Shown: positions 10,912-19,658, counted from the stretch's first letter. The stretch: DNA of 64,000 nt from Ancylobacter oerskovii (GCF_018390555.1 NZ_JAHBGB010000037.1:186001-250000); one strand, 5' to 3'. Numbers and translations: made by a program. Notes: a model not told the origin generated them from the letters alone.

Positions 10912-12693
10912 CTAGCCGAAGGTGAAGGCGTAGGCCTCCACGCCGGCATCGAGAAAGCGGATCTCGATCCGGCGCGGACGCACCTGCCCGGTCTGGCGCA
11001 CGAGCTGGTAGAGCCGTGTCGCCGATACCGTGCCGCTGCCATCGGCGGCGATATCGGCGCCATGATCGGCGCCCGGGGGCTCGCCATCGAGGCTCACCTG
11101 GAAGCGGACCGGGCGGCCCGCCGCTCCCGGACCCAGTACGAGGTGCAGGTCGCGGGCGTCGAAGCGTTGAACGATCGCGCCGCCCGGACGATCGAGCGTC
11201 GCGTATTCGGCGCCGACGGTCCAGTTGCCGGACAGTCCCCACTGGTCGAGGCGTGGCGTGCCCGGCGTGTAGTCGCGCGGGCGATCGGCGGCCAATCCTT
11301 CCGGCGAGACGAAGCCCTCGGCCTGCGCATAGCCGAGATAGGTCTCGCGCGAGCGCAGATGCGCGAGATCGGGAGAGGCCTGCGCGCCGGTGGCTTGCGG
11401 TGCCACCGGCGTGTTGTCGGCGCGCCGGCTGCCCGCGGCCTCGGCCAGCAGGTCCTGGATCACGCGTTCCGAGCGCGCATAGCCGCCCTCGCCGAACTGG
11501 TGGTAGCGGATGCGGCCTTCGGCATCGATGAAGTAGAGGGCCGGCCAATAGCTGTTGCGGAAGGCGTTCCAGATGCGATGGTCGCTGTCGACGGCCACCG
11601 GATAGCCGATACCGAATTCCCGGGTGGCCTTCTCGACATTGTCGATCTTCTTCTCGAAGGCGAATTCCGGCGAATGCACGCCGATGACGACCAGTCCCTG
11701 ATCCTTGTACTTCTCGGCCCAGGCGCGGATATAGGGCAGGGTGCGGATGCAGTTGATGCAGGAATAGGTCCAGAAATCGACGAGGACCACCTTGCCGCGC
11801 AACGCCTCGGCCGTCAGCGGCGCGGAGTTCAGCCACGCCACGGCGCCGTCGAGCGACGGGAGTTCCCCTTCGACCGGGAGATTGCTGTGATAGGCCGGCC
11901 GGGCGTCGGTGGTGGTGGCGGTTTCGTTGCTGGCGAAGCGGGTGCCGGGCCGGGACGGTGCGCCGCCGAACCGGTCGAGCAGGCGCTGCTCGATGCCGGC
12001 GGTGCTCGCATAGGACAGCCGCGCCAGCGCGCCGGTGTCGAGGCCGAGGGCGATGCTGCCGACACCGGCGAGCACCGCAACGCCCAGCCCCCGCCGGATA
12101 TGCTCGCCGGTGGCGAAGGTGCCCTTCATCATCGCCAGCACGCGCCCGCCCGCCAGAGCCGCAACCGCAAGCGAGGAGGCCGCGCCCGCAGCATAGGCGG
12201 CGAGCAGCAGCGTGGTCTCGACGCTGGTGCCCTTCAGCGCCGCCCCCGCGAGGATGAGGCCCAGGATCGGGCCGGCGCAGGGCGCCCACAGCAGGCCCGT
12301 CGCCGCGCCGAGCAACAGCGAGCTGCCGATGCCGGGCTTCTCCGTGGCGTGCCCGTCGGGCTGCGCCGTGTGCCGCAGCCGGTCGCCGAGGCCGACCGCA
12401 GGGGCCGACAGGATGGCCGCCACGGTGGGCGAGACCAGCATCAGGCCGAACAGGGCCAGCATGGCGAGCGCCACGGCGCGGCCGACCTCATTGGCCTGCA
12501 CCGCCCAGCTGCCGCCGACATAGGCGAGCGAGGCGACGATCGCGAAGGTTGCGGCCATGCCGATCAGCATCGGCAATATCCCGCGCAGGAACGGCGTGTG
12601 CGCGCGTGCGAACACGAACGGCACGATCGGGAGGATGCAGGGGCTGAGGATGGTCAGCACGCCGGCGAGATAGGAGATGACGAGCAGGGTCAT
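10912..12693 (-). CDS. DipZ-like fusion: CcdA membrane domain, thioredoxin domain, C-terminal beta domain
   Basis: A 593-residue protein. Residues 1 to about 230 are a CcdA/DsbD-type membrane domain with redox cysteines in LSPCILPIVP and LLWAPCAGP, which carries electrons across the inner membrane. A TlpA/redoxin domain follows with the active-site pair in FWTYSCINCIRTLPY. The last 150 or so residues match the carbohydrate-binding-like tail of mycobacterial DipZ. The start at 12693 has AAAGGA upstream and begins right at the first membrane segment. The role is thiol reduction in the periplasm, possibly for cytochrome c maturation or peroxide defence. TGTAwCG-like boxes lie about 100 bp upstream. 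Confidence 0.88.
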   Translation of the reverse strand: MTLLVISYLAGVLTILSPCILPIVPFVFARAHTPFLRGILPMLIGMAATFAIVASLAYVGGSWAVQANEVGRAVALAMLALFGLMLVSPTVAAILSAPAVGLGDRLRHTAQPDGHATEKPGIGSSLLLGAATGLLWAPCAGPILGLILAGAALKGTSVETTLLLAAYAAGAASSLAVAALAGGRVLAMMKGTFATGEHIRRGLGVAVLAGVGSIALGLDTGALARLSYASTAGIEQRLLDRFGGAPSRPGTRFASNETATTTDARPAYHSNLPVEGELPSLDGAVAWLNSAPLTAEALRGKVVLVDFWTYSCINCIRTLPYIRAWAEKYKDQGLVVIGVHSPEFAFEKKIDNVEKATREFGIGYPVAVDSDHRIWNAFRNSYWPALYFIDAEGRIRYHQFGEGGYARSERVIQDLLAEAAGSRRADNTPVAPQATGAQASPDLAHLRSRETYLGYAQAEGFVSPEGLAADRPRDYTPGTPRLDQWGLSGNWTVGAEYATLDRPGGAIVQRFDARDLHLVLGPGAAGRPVRFQVSLDGEPPGADHGADIAADGSGTVSATRLYQLVRQTGQVRPRRIEIRFLDAGVEAYAFTFG

Positions 12694-12763
12694 GGCCGGT
12701 CCTTTTCCGACACGACCGGCCGGGAGGGCCGGTTGAAGCGTCCGGCCATTCCGCACGCCCGAG

Positions 12764-12803
12764 GTATCCGCCATATGTTTCGGCGGGGCCGGAAATGTAA
12801 CGG
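12764..12803 (-). promoter_or_regulatory. phased TGTTTCG/TGTAACG boxes upstream of the DipZ-like gene
   Basis: ATGTTTCGG at 12775-12783 and ATGTAACGG at 12795-12803 are exactly 20 bp apart, two helical turns. GTATCC at 12764 may be a third, weaker box. The same core occurs before other units between 8 and 20 kb. Confidence 0.45.
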
Positions 12804-12888
12804 CGTGTAGAGGGGCCGATTTGCGCTGCGGCGGTCCTGCTCCAAAGGGTCGCCGCAGCGGGATGCGCTTGCCGTCCGTCGGCCTGCC

Positions 12889-13857
12889 TCAGGGCAGCAG
12901 CAGCAGCTTGCCGGTGGTCGCCCGGCTCTCCATGTCCCGATGCGCCCGTGCGGCATCGGCGAGCGGGTAGGTGGCGCCGATCCTCACCTTGAGCACCCCG
13001 GCGGCGATCCACTCGAACAGCCGTTCGCTGCGGGCGCGCAGCAGTTCCGGCGTGTGGATGTGGTCGAAGAAGGTCGCGTAGCCGATCTTGATGCTCCGGG
13101 GCAGGCTCATGATGTCCAGCGCCCCAGGGCCTCCCAGGACCGGGCCGTACCAGCAGAAGGTCCCGCTGCGGCGCAGGGCGTCCAGCGAGCCCTTGAAGGT
13201 GGTCGGCCCCGATCCGTCATAGACGACGTGCACCCCCTCGCCGCCGGTGAGGCGAAGGGCCTCCTCGGCGAAATTGCCTTCGGTATCGACGATCACATGG
13301 TCGGCGCCGGCCTCCCGGGCGATGGCGGCCTTGTCGGCGGACGAGACGCGGCCGATGACATGGCCGCCCCGCAGCTTGATGATCTGGGTGAGCAGCAGCC
13401 CCACGCCGCCCGCGGCGGCATGCACGAGCGCGACATCCCCGGATTGCACCGGATAGAAATCGGTCGCGAAATGACTGGCGGTCAATCCCTGCATCATCAC
13501 GGCCGCCGCCGTGCGGTCGTCGATGCCGTCCGGCACGCGCACAAGCGCATCCTCCGGGATGGCGAGGCGCTCGGCATAGCTGCCGGGCGCATAGACCCAC
13601 GCCACCCGGTCCCCCGGTCGCAGCCGGCTTACGCCCTCGCCGACCTCGATCACGCGGCCGGCGCCCTCGACGCCGAGGATCTTGGGATTGGGCTGCGGCG
13701 CCCAGGCGAGGCCGCGACGCACGCCGGTATCCATGAAGTTGACGCCGGCCGCGGCGATCTCGACCAGCACATGGCCGGCGCCCGGCGTCGGTTCCGGGGC
13801 ATCCACCCCTTCAAGCACTTCCGGCCCGCCGGCACGGGTCATGACGATGGCCTTCAT
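12889..13857 (-). CDS. qor: zinc-independent quinone oxidoreductase (MDR family)
   Basis: A 322-residue NADPH:quinone oxidoreductase of the medium-chain dehydrogenase family. It begins MKAIVMTRAGGPEVLE, has the NADPH-binding AAAGGVGLLL motif near residue 150, and lacks the cysteine-rich structural zinc loop of alcohol dehydrogenases. Likely role: one- or two-electron reduction of quinones or enones in the cytosol. It lies downstream of a tetR gene on the same strand, and a 24-bp element shared with the tetR promoter lies 12 bp before its start, suggesting direct repression. Confidence 0.9.
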   Translation of the reverse strand: MKAIVMTRAGGPEVLEGVDAPEPTPGAGHVLVEIAAAGVNFMDTGVRRGLAWAPQPNPKILGVEGAGRVIEVGEGVSRLRPGDRVAWVYAPGSYAERLAIPEDALVRVPDGIDDRTAAAVMMQGLTASHFATDFYPVQSGDVALVHAAAGGVGLLLTQIIKLRGGHVIGRVSSADKAAIAREAGADHVIVDTEGNFAEEALRLTGGEGVHVVYDGSGPTTFKGSLDALRRSGTFCWYGPVLGGPGALDIMSLPRSIKIGYATFFDHIHTPELLRARSERLFEWIAAGVLKVRIGATYPLADAARAHRDMESRATTGKLLLLP

Positions 13858-13869
13858 GTCTCTTGCTCC

Positions 13870-13893
13870 ATTATTGAATGTTCGTTCCAGAAT
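13870..13893. promoter_or_regulatory. candidate TetR operator upstream of qor
   Basis: Read on the minus strand this 24-bp element differs at only 4 positions from the element at 14495-14518. The shared core is TGGAACGA, then TCAATAA after 4 bases. It lies 13-36 bases upstream of the qor start codon, close enough to block initiation. Confidence 0.6.
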
Positions 13894-13911
13894 TGGGTAA
13901 AAAAAGGGGCG

Positions 13912-14478
13912 CTATCTCAGGGCGCGGAAGGCGAGCCGGCGGAGCGCGGCGAGATGGGCATCGTCCGCCCCGCCGCGCGCGGCGATGCGGATGGCGGCGA
14001 CATGCGCGAGCAGAAAGTCGGCCATTTCCATAGGCTCGACATCCGGTGCGATGCGTCCGGCGGCCTGCGCCTCGCTCACCCGTCGCGACAGGGCGACCCG
14101 GAGCGTGGCGGCGGCGGCATCGTGAATGGCCGACAGCTGCTCGTTGCTGCGGCCGAACTCGCAGATCGAGCCGATTCCGAGGCATGGCCGGCGTGCTTCG
14201 GCGACCACCCGCTGGATCATGGCTTCGAGGCCATCGAAGGCCTCGGGCGGTCCATTGAGCGCGGCCAGATGCGCGCGGGTCTCGTTCTCCGCGTAGCGCT
14301 GGACCGATGCGCAATAGAGCTGCCATTTGTCGCCGAACGTGTCGTAGAGGCTTTGGCGGCCGATCTTCATGGCACCCGTCAGCATGCTGGCGGAGGTGCC
14401 CTCGAAGCCGTGCTCGCGGAAAAGGGCGATGGCGGCGCTCAGCGCCTGGTCGCGATCGAATTCTCTGGGTCTTGCCAT
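13912..14478 (-). CDS. TetR-family transcriptional regulator
   Basis: A 188-residue repressor with an N-terminal TetR helix-turn-helix (ALFREHGFEGTSASMLTGAM, residues 19-38) and an alpha-helical ligand domain. The start at 14478 (MARPREFDRDQAL) is the family start; the longer frame has no similarity. It precedes qor on the same strand, and both have the same 24-bp element upstream, so it is probably the local repressor that responds to a quinone or electrophile. The ligand is unknown. Confidence 0.9.
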   Translation of the reverse strand: MARPREFDRDQALSAAIALFREHGFEGTSASMLTGAMKIGRQSLYDTFGDKWQLYCASVQRYAENETRAHLAALNGPPEAFDGLEAMIQRVVAEARRPCLGIGSICEFGRSNEQLSAIHDAAAATLRVALSRRVSEAQAAGRIAPDVEPMEMADFLLAHVAAIRIAARGGADDAHLAALRRLAFRALR

Positions 14479-14494
14479 GCTGCGAGATCTAATC

Positions 14495-14518
14495 ATTGTG
14501 GAACGATCAGTCAATAAC
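14495..14518. promoter_or_regulatory. candidate TetR operator upstream of its own gene
   Basis: This 24-bp element contains TGGAACGATCAGTCAATAA and matches 20 of 24 bases of the reverse complement of 13870-13893. It lies 17 bases upstream of the tetR start, in the opposite orientation relative to transcription compared with the qor copy. Confidence 0.6.
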
Positions 14519-14556
14519 TGTCCAGCCGAAATGTCGACCCGGCGAGGCGCCGGCAT

Positions 14557-15282
14557 TCAGGGCTTGCCCCGCCGCCGCTCCTCGACGGTGACTTCGGCGT
14601 TGAACATGTAGCCGGCGCCGCGTTCGGTCAGGATCAGCTTCGGCTCGGAGGCATCGACCTCGATCTTGCGTCTCAATCTCAGGATCAGCACGTCGATGCT
14701 GCGGTCGTAGATTTCCTCCGCATGCACGCGGCTGGCGGCGAGGAGCTGCTCGCGCGACAGGATCTGGCGCGGCGAGCGGAGGAACGCCACCAGGAGATTG
14801 AATTCGGCCGCCGTCAACTTGATTTCCTCGGCGCTCCCGAAGGTGAGCTGCCGTCGCTTGACGTTCAGCGTCCAGCCGTTGAACGAATAGATCTTGCGGT
14901 CATTGTGCTCGGTCGAGATCGGTTTGATGCGCAAGGCCGCGCGGATGCGCGCGAGGAACTCGCGCAGCCCGAAAGGCTTGGTCACATAATCCGAGGCGCC
15001 GAGTTCCAGCCCCACGACCTTGTCGGTTTCGTCCTGACGGTCGCCGCTGATCACGATGATCGGCGTGTCCGATTTGGCGGACAGCGTGCGCACGATCTCG
15101 AGGCCGTCTTCGTGGCCGAGATTGAGATCCACGATGACGAGGTCGACCTCGTCGGTCGCCATGACCTGCGTGAGCTGATGCCCGTCCTTCACCCCGGTCA
15201 CGCGGAAGGCGTGCTGGGACAGATAGTCGATCAGCAGGCTGCGGAGTTGTGTGTCGTCGTCGACGACGAGGAGATGTTTCAC
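14557..15282 (-). CDS. OmpR-family response regulator
   Basis: A 241-residue two-component regulator. The receiver domain has the acidic pocket VVDDD (residues 6-10), phospho-acceptor Asp52 in IVDLNLG, and Lys in VTKPFG. The C-terminal winged helix ends with the OmpR signature LTERGAGYMF. It uses a GTG start (15282). No kinase is directly adjacent on this strand; the nearest is the large sensor kinase at 15909-18452, one small gene away, and pairing with it is an inference. ATGTATCG-like repeats lie in its own upstream region. Confidence 0.92.
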   Translation of the reverse strand: MKHLLVVDDDTQLRSLLIDYLSQHAFRVTGVKDGHQLTQVMATDEVDLVIVDLNLGHEDGLEIVRTLSAKSDTPIIVISGDRQDETDKVVGLELGASDYVTKPFGLREFLARIRAALRIKPISTEHNDRKIYSFNGWTLNVKRRQLTFGSAEEIKLTAAEFNLLVAFLRSPRQILSREQLLAASRVHAEEIYDRSIDVLILRLRRKIEVDASEPKLILTERGAGYMFNAEVTVEERRRGKP

Positions 15283-15627
15283 GGTTCGGCTTTCAAGCGG
15301 CCGCAGGCAATGCTGGCGGCATGGCGCCCCCCGGGGCCATGTGCGTCATGGGACGGCAAGCATGTCGCCGGCATGTGTCGACAGAGGCAGTGAAATGTAT
15401 CGCGATGTATATAGCCGGCGCGCCCATTGAATGGAGCTTTATTGTCCGAAAGATCATTGCATGCGTATTTCTCGCGTCTGCTGAGGACGTTTCGAATGTA
15501 ACGATATGGATTGTTTTCACGTTCGATGAGTCCAGTTTCATCGATAGCCAAGTTTGCTTGGCAGAAATCATCTGGAGCGTTTCGGCTGGTCAGTTCATGG
15601 ACGCAATCCGAATATGGGGATGTCGTC
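15283..15627. other. intergenic region between response regulator and DUF1127 gene
   Basis: No convincing gene is seen in these 345 bp. It is clearly lower in GC than the flanks and contains the box cluster at 15373-15412 and ATGTAACG at 15496-15503, so it is probably the promoter region for both flanking genes. Confidence 0.5.
15373..15412. promoter_or_regulatory. tandem ATGTATCG boxes upstream of the response regulator gene
   Basis: ATGTGTCG at 15373, ATGTATCG at 15395 and ATGTATAT at 15405: the last two are 10 bp apart and the first lies 22 bp before. The pattern fits an OmpR-type direct-repeat operator and could mean autoregulation. Confidence 0.45.
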
Positions 15628-15873
15628 ATGCACGCCTTCCAGCTCCGCACGTTCTTCCGGTCCTTTCGCCTGCCCGGATATTCTGTCGAGAGTACCCTTG
15701 TGCCGTTCGGGCGCCACGTCATGGCCGAGATCCGGCTTTGGCAGGCGGCGCGGCGTCTCTCGGCGCTGGAGGACCGCGCACTGGCCGATATCGGCATATC
15801 GCGCAGCCAGATCGAACACGCCACCCGCCATGGGCGCGAGTATGAAGGTTGCCGGCATCCGCGAAACACATAG
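15628..15873 (+). CDS. DUF1127 domain protein, 81 residues
   Basis: A small basic protein whose second half matches the DUF1127/YjiS domain: LWQAARRLSALEDRALADIG followed by ISRSQIEHATRHG. The ATG at 15628 has GGGGA 8 bases upstream. DUF1127 proteins are common in alphaproteobacteria; some small members affect RNA turnover and phosphate or stress physiology, but the role here is unknown. A single ATGTAACG box lies about 125 bp upstream. Confidence 0.8.
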   Translation: MHAFQLRTFFRSFRLPGYSVESTLVPFGRHVMAEIRLWQAARRLSALEDRALADIGISRSQIEHATRHGREYEGCRHPRNT

Positions 15874-15908
15874 CGACATCGGCCGGAGGGGCCTGCGTCT
15901 CTCCGGCT

Positions 15909-18452
15909 TCAGCGGCTCGCCGGCTCGAGCTCCGGCGTCCGCTGCGTCGGCCTGATCCGGGCCGCGATGGCCGAGGCGAGCTGCATCGAGCTGACAGGCT
16001 TGCGCAGCACCGACAGATGACCGGATGTCACCTGCCCGGGTGGCATCTGGGTCGCATCGGCCAGCAGGAGGGCGGGAACCGCGCCGAAGCCCTCCACGAT
16101 CTCGGCAAGGCTCGAGGCGTCCTCGCACAGATCGAGATCGAGCAGGATCAATTCCGGCGTGCGGGGATCGCGCGCCAGCCAGTCACTCAGGCTGGCGAGG
16201 CTGGAGAAGCCTACGGGCTCGTAGCCCAGCGCGGCGATCTTCTCCTCGTACATCGGGCGCAGCATGGCATCGCGCTGGGCGATGAGCACGGTCTGCCCGC
16301 CTCCCAGCGATACCGTCCCTTCCTCGAAGAAGTGCCGGAGCGGCACCACCGGCTGCCGCACCACCGGAAAATGAAGATCGAAGCGGGTCTGGCCGGGACG
16401 GCTCTCGACATGGATGCGTCCCGACATCCCGGTCACGATGCCATGCACCGCGGCAAGGCCGAGGCCGGTGCCGCCGCCACCGGCCCGGGTGGTGAAGAAC
16501 GGCTCGAAAATGTGCGGCAGCACGCCGGCGGCAATCCCGCTTCCACCGTCGACGACGCTCAGCACCACATAGGAGCCGCACAGCAGCTCGCCATGGGACA
16601 GCTGGGCGCGGTTGCGCAGCTCGATGGCCTTCACCGAGATCTGGACGACCCCGCCTTCGCGGGAGGCATGGGCGGCGTTGGTGCAGAGATTCATCACCAC
16701 CTGCTGGATCTCGATGGGATTGCCGAGCACCGCGGGCAACGCTTCCTGGATGCGGATATCGATGCGGACCTGTTCCAGCACCGACAGCTTCAGCAAGGGC
16801 AGGATATCGGCCACCGCCTCGCCGAGGTCGAAGGGCTTGGCGAGGCGTTCGCGCTTGCGGCCGAATGTCAGGATCTGGTCGGTCACGTATTTGGCGCGCT
16901 GGGCGCTGGTCACGATTTCCCGGAGATAGTGCCGAAGCTGAACGGTGCCGCGCTTCACCTGCAGGGCCATCTCGGCATAGCCGAGAATGGCGCCGAGGGC
17001 GTTGTTGAATTCATGAGCGATGCCGCCAGCCAGCGTACCGATCGCCTCCAGCCGCTGGGCGTGATCGAGGCGTTCCTCCAGCACTTTTCTCTCTTCCCGC
17101 GCGAGCCGGGCCGTCAGGTTCTGCGACAGGACCAGGGCGGCATGGGCGTAGAGCCGGGATTCATGCTCATTGGCTCTTGCCCCCGGCTTGCGCCGCTTGA
17201 TGAGGAACTGGGCGATCGATCGTTCGTTGATCCGCCCCATGATGACGGCGCCGTCGCTGATCTCCATCCGGCTGAGACTGCCGCCGCCGGGGGCCTTCAG
17301 GCCGTCATATTCCGTGCTCGCCTCATCCGCCTCGGTGTCGGACGCCGCTGCCGCGACCCGCGGGCCGAACTGCCAGGCGATGGTCTGGACCAGCGTTTCC
17401 CCGGCGTCGCCATAGCTGCGTTCCACGGTGAAGTCGTCGGCGTTCACGATGGCGAAGGCGTAGCAGCGGGCATCGAAGAAATCGGCGAAGAGGCCGGCCG
17501 ATTGATCGAGCGCGACGGATATGTCGTCGCAGCTGTCGTCGAAACGGTGCGCGACCGCCGTCGCGATGTTCTCGAATTCCAGCTGGCGGCGCAGGCGGCG
17601 GGTCTGCGTCCGCAGCCGGAAGATCAGCACGGCAATGTAGCTCCACAACATCACCGACACCGAGCCGAGCAGGGCACGGCTCCAGGCCGACTGGGCGCTG
17701 ACGTCGCCGAACGCTTCGAGGTAGTCCTGCTGCAGCGCCTGGGCAGCCAGCGACGTGTGCGACAGCTGGATGGACTCGATGGTCCGGTCCACCTCGGGAA
17801 GCGTGGACAGGAGTATCCTGACATGAGTGGTGAACGAGGCGATGTCTTCCGCCGCGCTCGGTATGGTTCGTTCGAGCTTGTCGAGGCGCTCGCGTATCGT
17901 GCGGTCCAGCTCGGGCCCGGGCTGGGCGATGAACTGCATCAGCAGCAGGCCGAGATCGCTGGTGGCCGCCAGCGCCTGGCGGGTCGGCGGATCGGCGTCT
18001 TCGTCGAGCGTGTCGAGAGCCCGGAGCGAGAGCGAGAAGGAATTCTGCAACAGGGCGTTGCTGGTCTTGAACATGTCGACCAGCGCCTCATCGGCGTCGA
18101 TGCCGGTGGAGAGTGCCGTGAGTTCCTCGTCGAGATGCGCCGCTGCTCCGAGGCCCGTTTCGTTGAAAAGCCCCCGGAGCGTCACGACCGAGCCCCTCAG
18201 CCGCTGCAGGGAGCCGGCCAGCGGATCATAATTGAGCAGCAGCCCCGCGCGGGCCTGCAGCACGTCGCGCTGCAGCGCGGCGTGATCGGCGTCGATGGCC
18301 CGGAGCGAGGTCAGGACGGCTTCGTGCAGCTCGCGCGAGGGCATGCGCCCAACGGCGAGCAGCGCGAAGATGATCGCGCCGGCAAGGAGCAGGCCGACAT
18401 ACCAGGGTTCAATCGTCCTTGTCGGGAAGGGCCTGGAGTTTCTTTCCATCAT
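15909..18452 (-). CDS. membrane sensor histidine kinase with C-terminal receiver-like domain (VirA-like)
   Basis: An 847-residue hybrid kinase. A membrane segment at about 17-36 and another near 262-285 bracket a long helical periplasmic region like the DAHL sensor of VirA-type kinases. A GAF-like region follows, then the HisKA box with phospho-accepting His480 (GGIAHEFNNALGAILG) and ATP-binding motifs (NLCTNAAHAS, DGGSGI, GTGLGLAAV). The C-terminus is receiver-like, with Asp in LILLDLDLCED and Lys in VLRKPV. VirA-like kinases occur beside PQQ alcohol dehydrogenases in methylotrophs (family knowledge). Its start overlaps the end of the upstream peroxidase gene by 44 bp, so the two are co-transcribed. 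Confidence 0.9.
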   Translation of the reverse strand: MMERNSRPFPTRTIEPWYVGLLLAGAIIFALLAVGRMPSRELHEAVLTSLRAIDADHAALQRDVLQARAGLLLNYDPLAGSLQRLRGSVVTLRGLFNETGLGAAAHLDEELTALSTGIDADEALVDMFKTSNALLQNSFSLSLRALDTLDEDADPPTRQALAATSDLGLLLMQFIAQPGPELDRTIRERLDKLERTIPSAAEDIASFTTHVRILLSTLPEVDRTIESIQLSHTSLAAQALQQDYLEAFGDVSAQSAWSRALLGSVSVMLWSYIAVLIFRLRTQTRRLRRQLEFENIATAVAHRFDDSCDDISVALDQSAGLFADFFDARCYAFAIVNADDFTVERSYGDAGETLVQTIAWQFGPRVAAAASDTEADEASTEYDGLKAPGGGSLSRMEISDGAVIMGRINERSIAQFLIKRRKPGARANEHESRLYAHAALVLSQNLTARLAREERKVLEERLDHAQRLEAIGTLAGGIAHEFNNALGAILGYAEMALQVKRGTVQLRHYLREIVTSAQRAKYVTDQILTFGRKRERLAKPFDLGEAVADILPLLKLSVLEQVRIDIRIQEALPAVLGNPIEIQQVVMNLCTNAAHASREGGVVQISVKAIELRNRAQLSHGELLCGSYVVLSVVDGGSGIAAGVLPHIFEPFFTTRAGGGGTGLGLAAVHGIVTGMSGRIHVESRPGQTRFDLHFPVVRQPVVPLRHFFEEGTVSLGGGQTVLIAQRDAMLRPMYEEKIAALGYEPVGFSSLASLSDWLARDPRTPELILLDLDLCEDASSLAEIVEGFGAVPALLLADATQMPPGQVTSGHLSVLRKPVSSMQLASAIAARIRPTQRTPELEPASR

Positions 18453-19476
18453 ATTCGCCGGTCAGCGTCTGGAGGAAGGCGACGAGCGACTGGATGTCCG
18501 CGGGACTGAGTTGTCGCCCGAGCTGGCTCTCGCCCATGATGGCGACCACCTCCGGCAGCGTCGCGATCCGGCCGTCGTGCAGATAGGGAGCGGTAACGGC
18601 GACGTTGCGCAGGCCCGGCACGCGAAACACGCCCTTGTCCTGTTCCCTGCCGGTCAGTGTATAGCGCCCGAGATCGCCATCGCTTTCGGAATCGACGGGT
18701 GCGGGATGGGCATAGATGCCGAATTTCTGAAAGAGGTTTCCGCCGAGATTGCTTCCCTGGTGGCATGAGGCGCATCCATAGTCGCGGAACAGCCGGTAGC
18801 CTTTCAGCTCCTCGCTGCCGAGGGCGGAAAGATCGCCGTCGAGATAGCGGTCGAAGGCCGAATTCGGGGTCGCGAGCGAGCGCTGGAACGTTGCCAGCGC
18901 ATCGAGCACCGAGTTGCGGTCCGGCGGGTGGCCATAGGCCTGGGCGAACTGGAGGGCGTATGTCTCGCTTGCCTCCAGCCGGCCGATGATCACCGGCCAG
19001 CGTGCGCCCATGAGATTGTCGTCGAGAAGAACCCTCTCGTTCTGCTCCTCCAGCGAGGTGAAGTCGCCTCTCCAGCCCAGCCGGTAATTGCTGCCGACAT
19101 TGAAGATGGTCGGTGCGTTGAAGCGATGGGTCCGGCCCTGATAGCCGACGGTGCGCTTCATGTTGACGGTGCCGCCCGCCGACAGGACATGGCAGCTGTT
19201 GCAGGACAGCTTGTTCATGCTCGAAAGGATCGGATCGGAGAACAGCGCCTCGCCGAGGGCCACCTTCGCGGGATCGAGATTTCCGGGCGCCCGGACCGGC
19301 GCGAAGGGTTCGCGAGCGCCCGGCGCGACGGTCGGGCCGGTGCTCGCCGCCGTCGCGGTTCCGACGGCTGCGGCAAGCACGAGAAGGACGAGCACGGTCC
19401 GCCGCCTGCCGGCGCGGCGGCGGCCGGGAGAAAGAGCCGGTTTCCGGCGTCGATGTCCACCTGTCGCGGCGCCCAT
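18409..19476 (-). CDS. diheme cytochrome c peroxidase / MauG-like protein
   Basis: A 355-residue exported protein with a basic N-terminus and a hydrophobic segment at about 27-44, then two heme c motifs: CNSCH at 92-96 and CASCH at 235-239. The order and APYLHDGRIATLPEV near the C-terminus match the bacterial cytochrome c peroxidase/MauG family, which reduces peroxide or modifies partner proteins in the periplasm. The start at 19476 is chosen for the signal; an in-frame ATG at 19551 is possible. The 3' end overlaps the sensor kinase start by 44 bp, an unusually long overlap. Confidence 0.85.
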   Translation of the reverse strand: MGAATGGHRRRKPALSPGRRRAGRRRTVLVLLVLAAAVGTATAASTGPTVAPGAREPFAPVRAPGNLDPAKVALGEALFSDPILSSMNKLSCNSCHVLSAGGTVNMKRTVGYQGRTHRFNAPTIFNVGSNYRLGWRGDFTSLEEQNERVLLDDNLMGARWPVIIGRLEASETYALQFAQAYGHPPDRNSVLDALATFQRSLATPNSAFDRYLDGDLSALGSEELKGYRLFRDYGCASCHQGSNLGGNLFQKFGIYAHPAPVDSESDGDLGRYTLTGREQDKGVFRVPGLRNVAVTAPYLHDGRIATLPEVVAIMGESQLGRQLSPADIQSLVAFLQTLTGEYDGKKLQALPDKDD

Positions 19477-19638
19477 GGCCCGCCATGCTCCCTCATCGAC
19501 GACGCGGCCTGCGTCGCCTCGACTATGAAGGGCGGACGATGTTGCGCGCATTTCAGCCGTGCGGTTCGGGTTACGGTTGCAACGCCGGCCCGGGCTCGCC
19601 ATGGGCCCGCACCAAACCGCGCCCATGAAATGACGGCC

Positions 19639-19658
19639 ATGTATCCGGCATGTTTCCA
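19639..19658 (-). promoter_or_regulatory. ATGTATCC/ATGTTTCC repeat upstream of the peroxidase-kinase unit
   Basis: ATGTATCC at 19639 and ATGTTTCC at 19650 recur at 11 bp, about 165 bp before the peroxidase start. It is a weaker relative of the boxes at 8.5, 12.8 and 15.4 kb. Confidence 0.35.

Noticed and set aside
15849-18509. Very long open frame (886 codons) on the plus strand opposite the sensor kinase
   Set aside because: It mirrors a well-supported kinase gene; its composition is Gln/Arg/Gly-rich, it has no domain and results from the high GC third-position bias.
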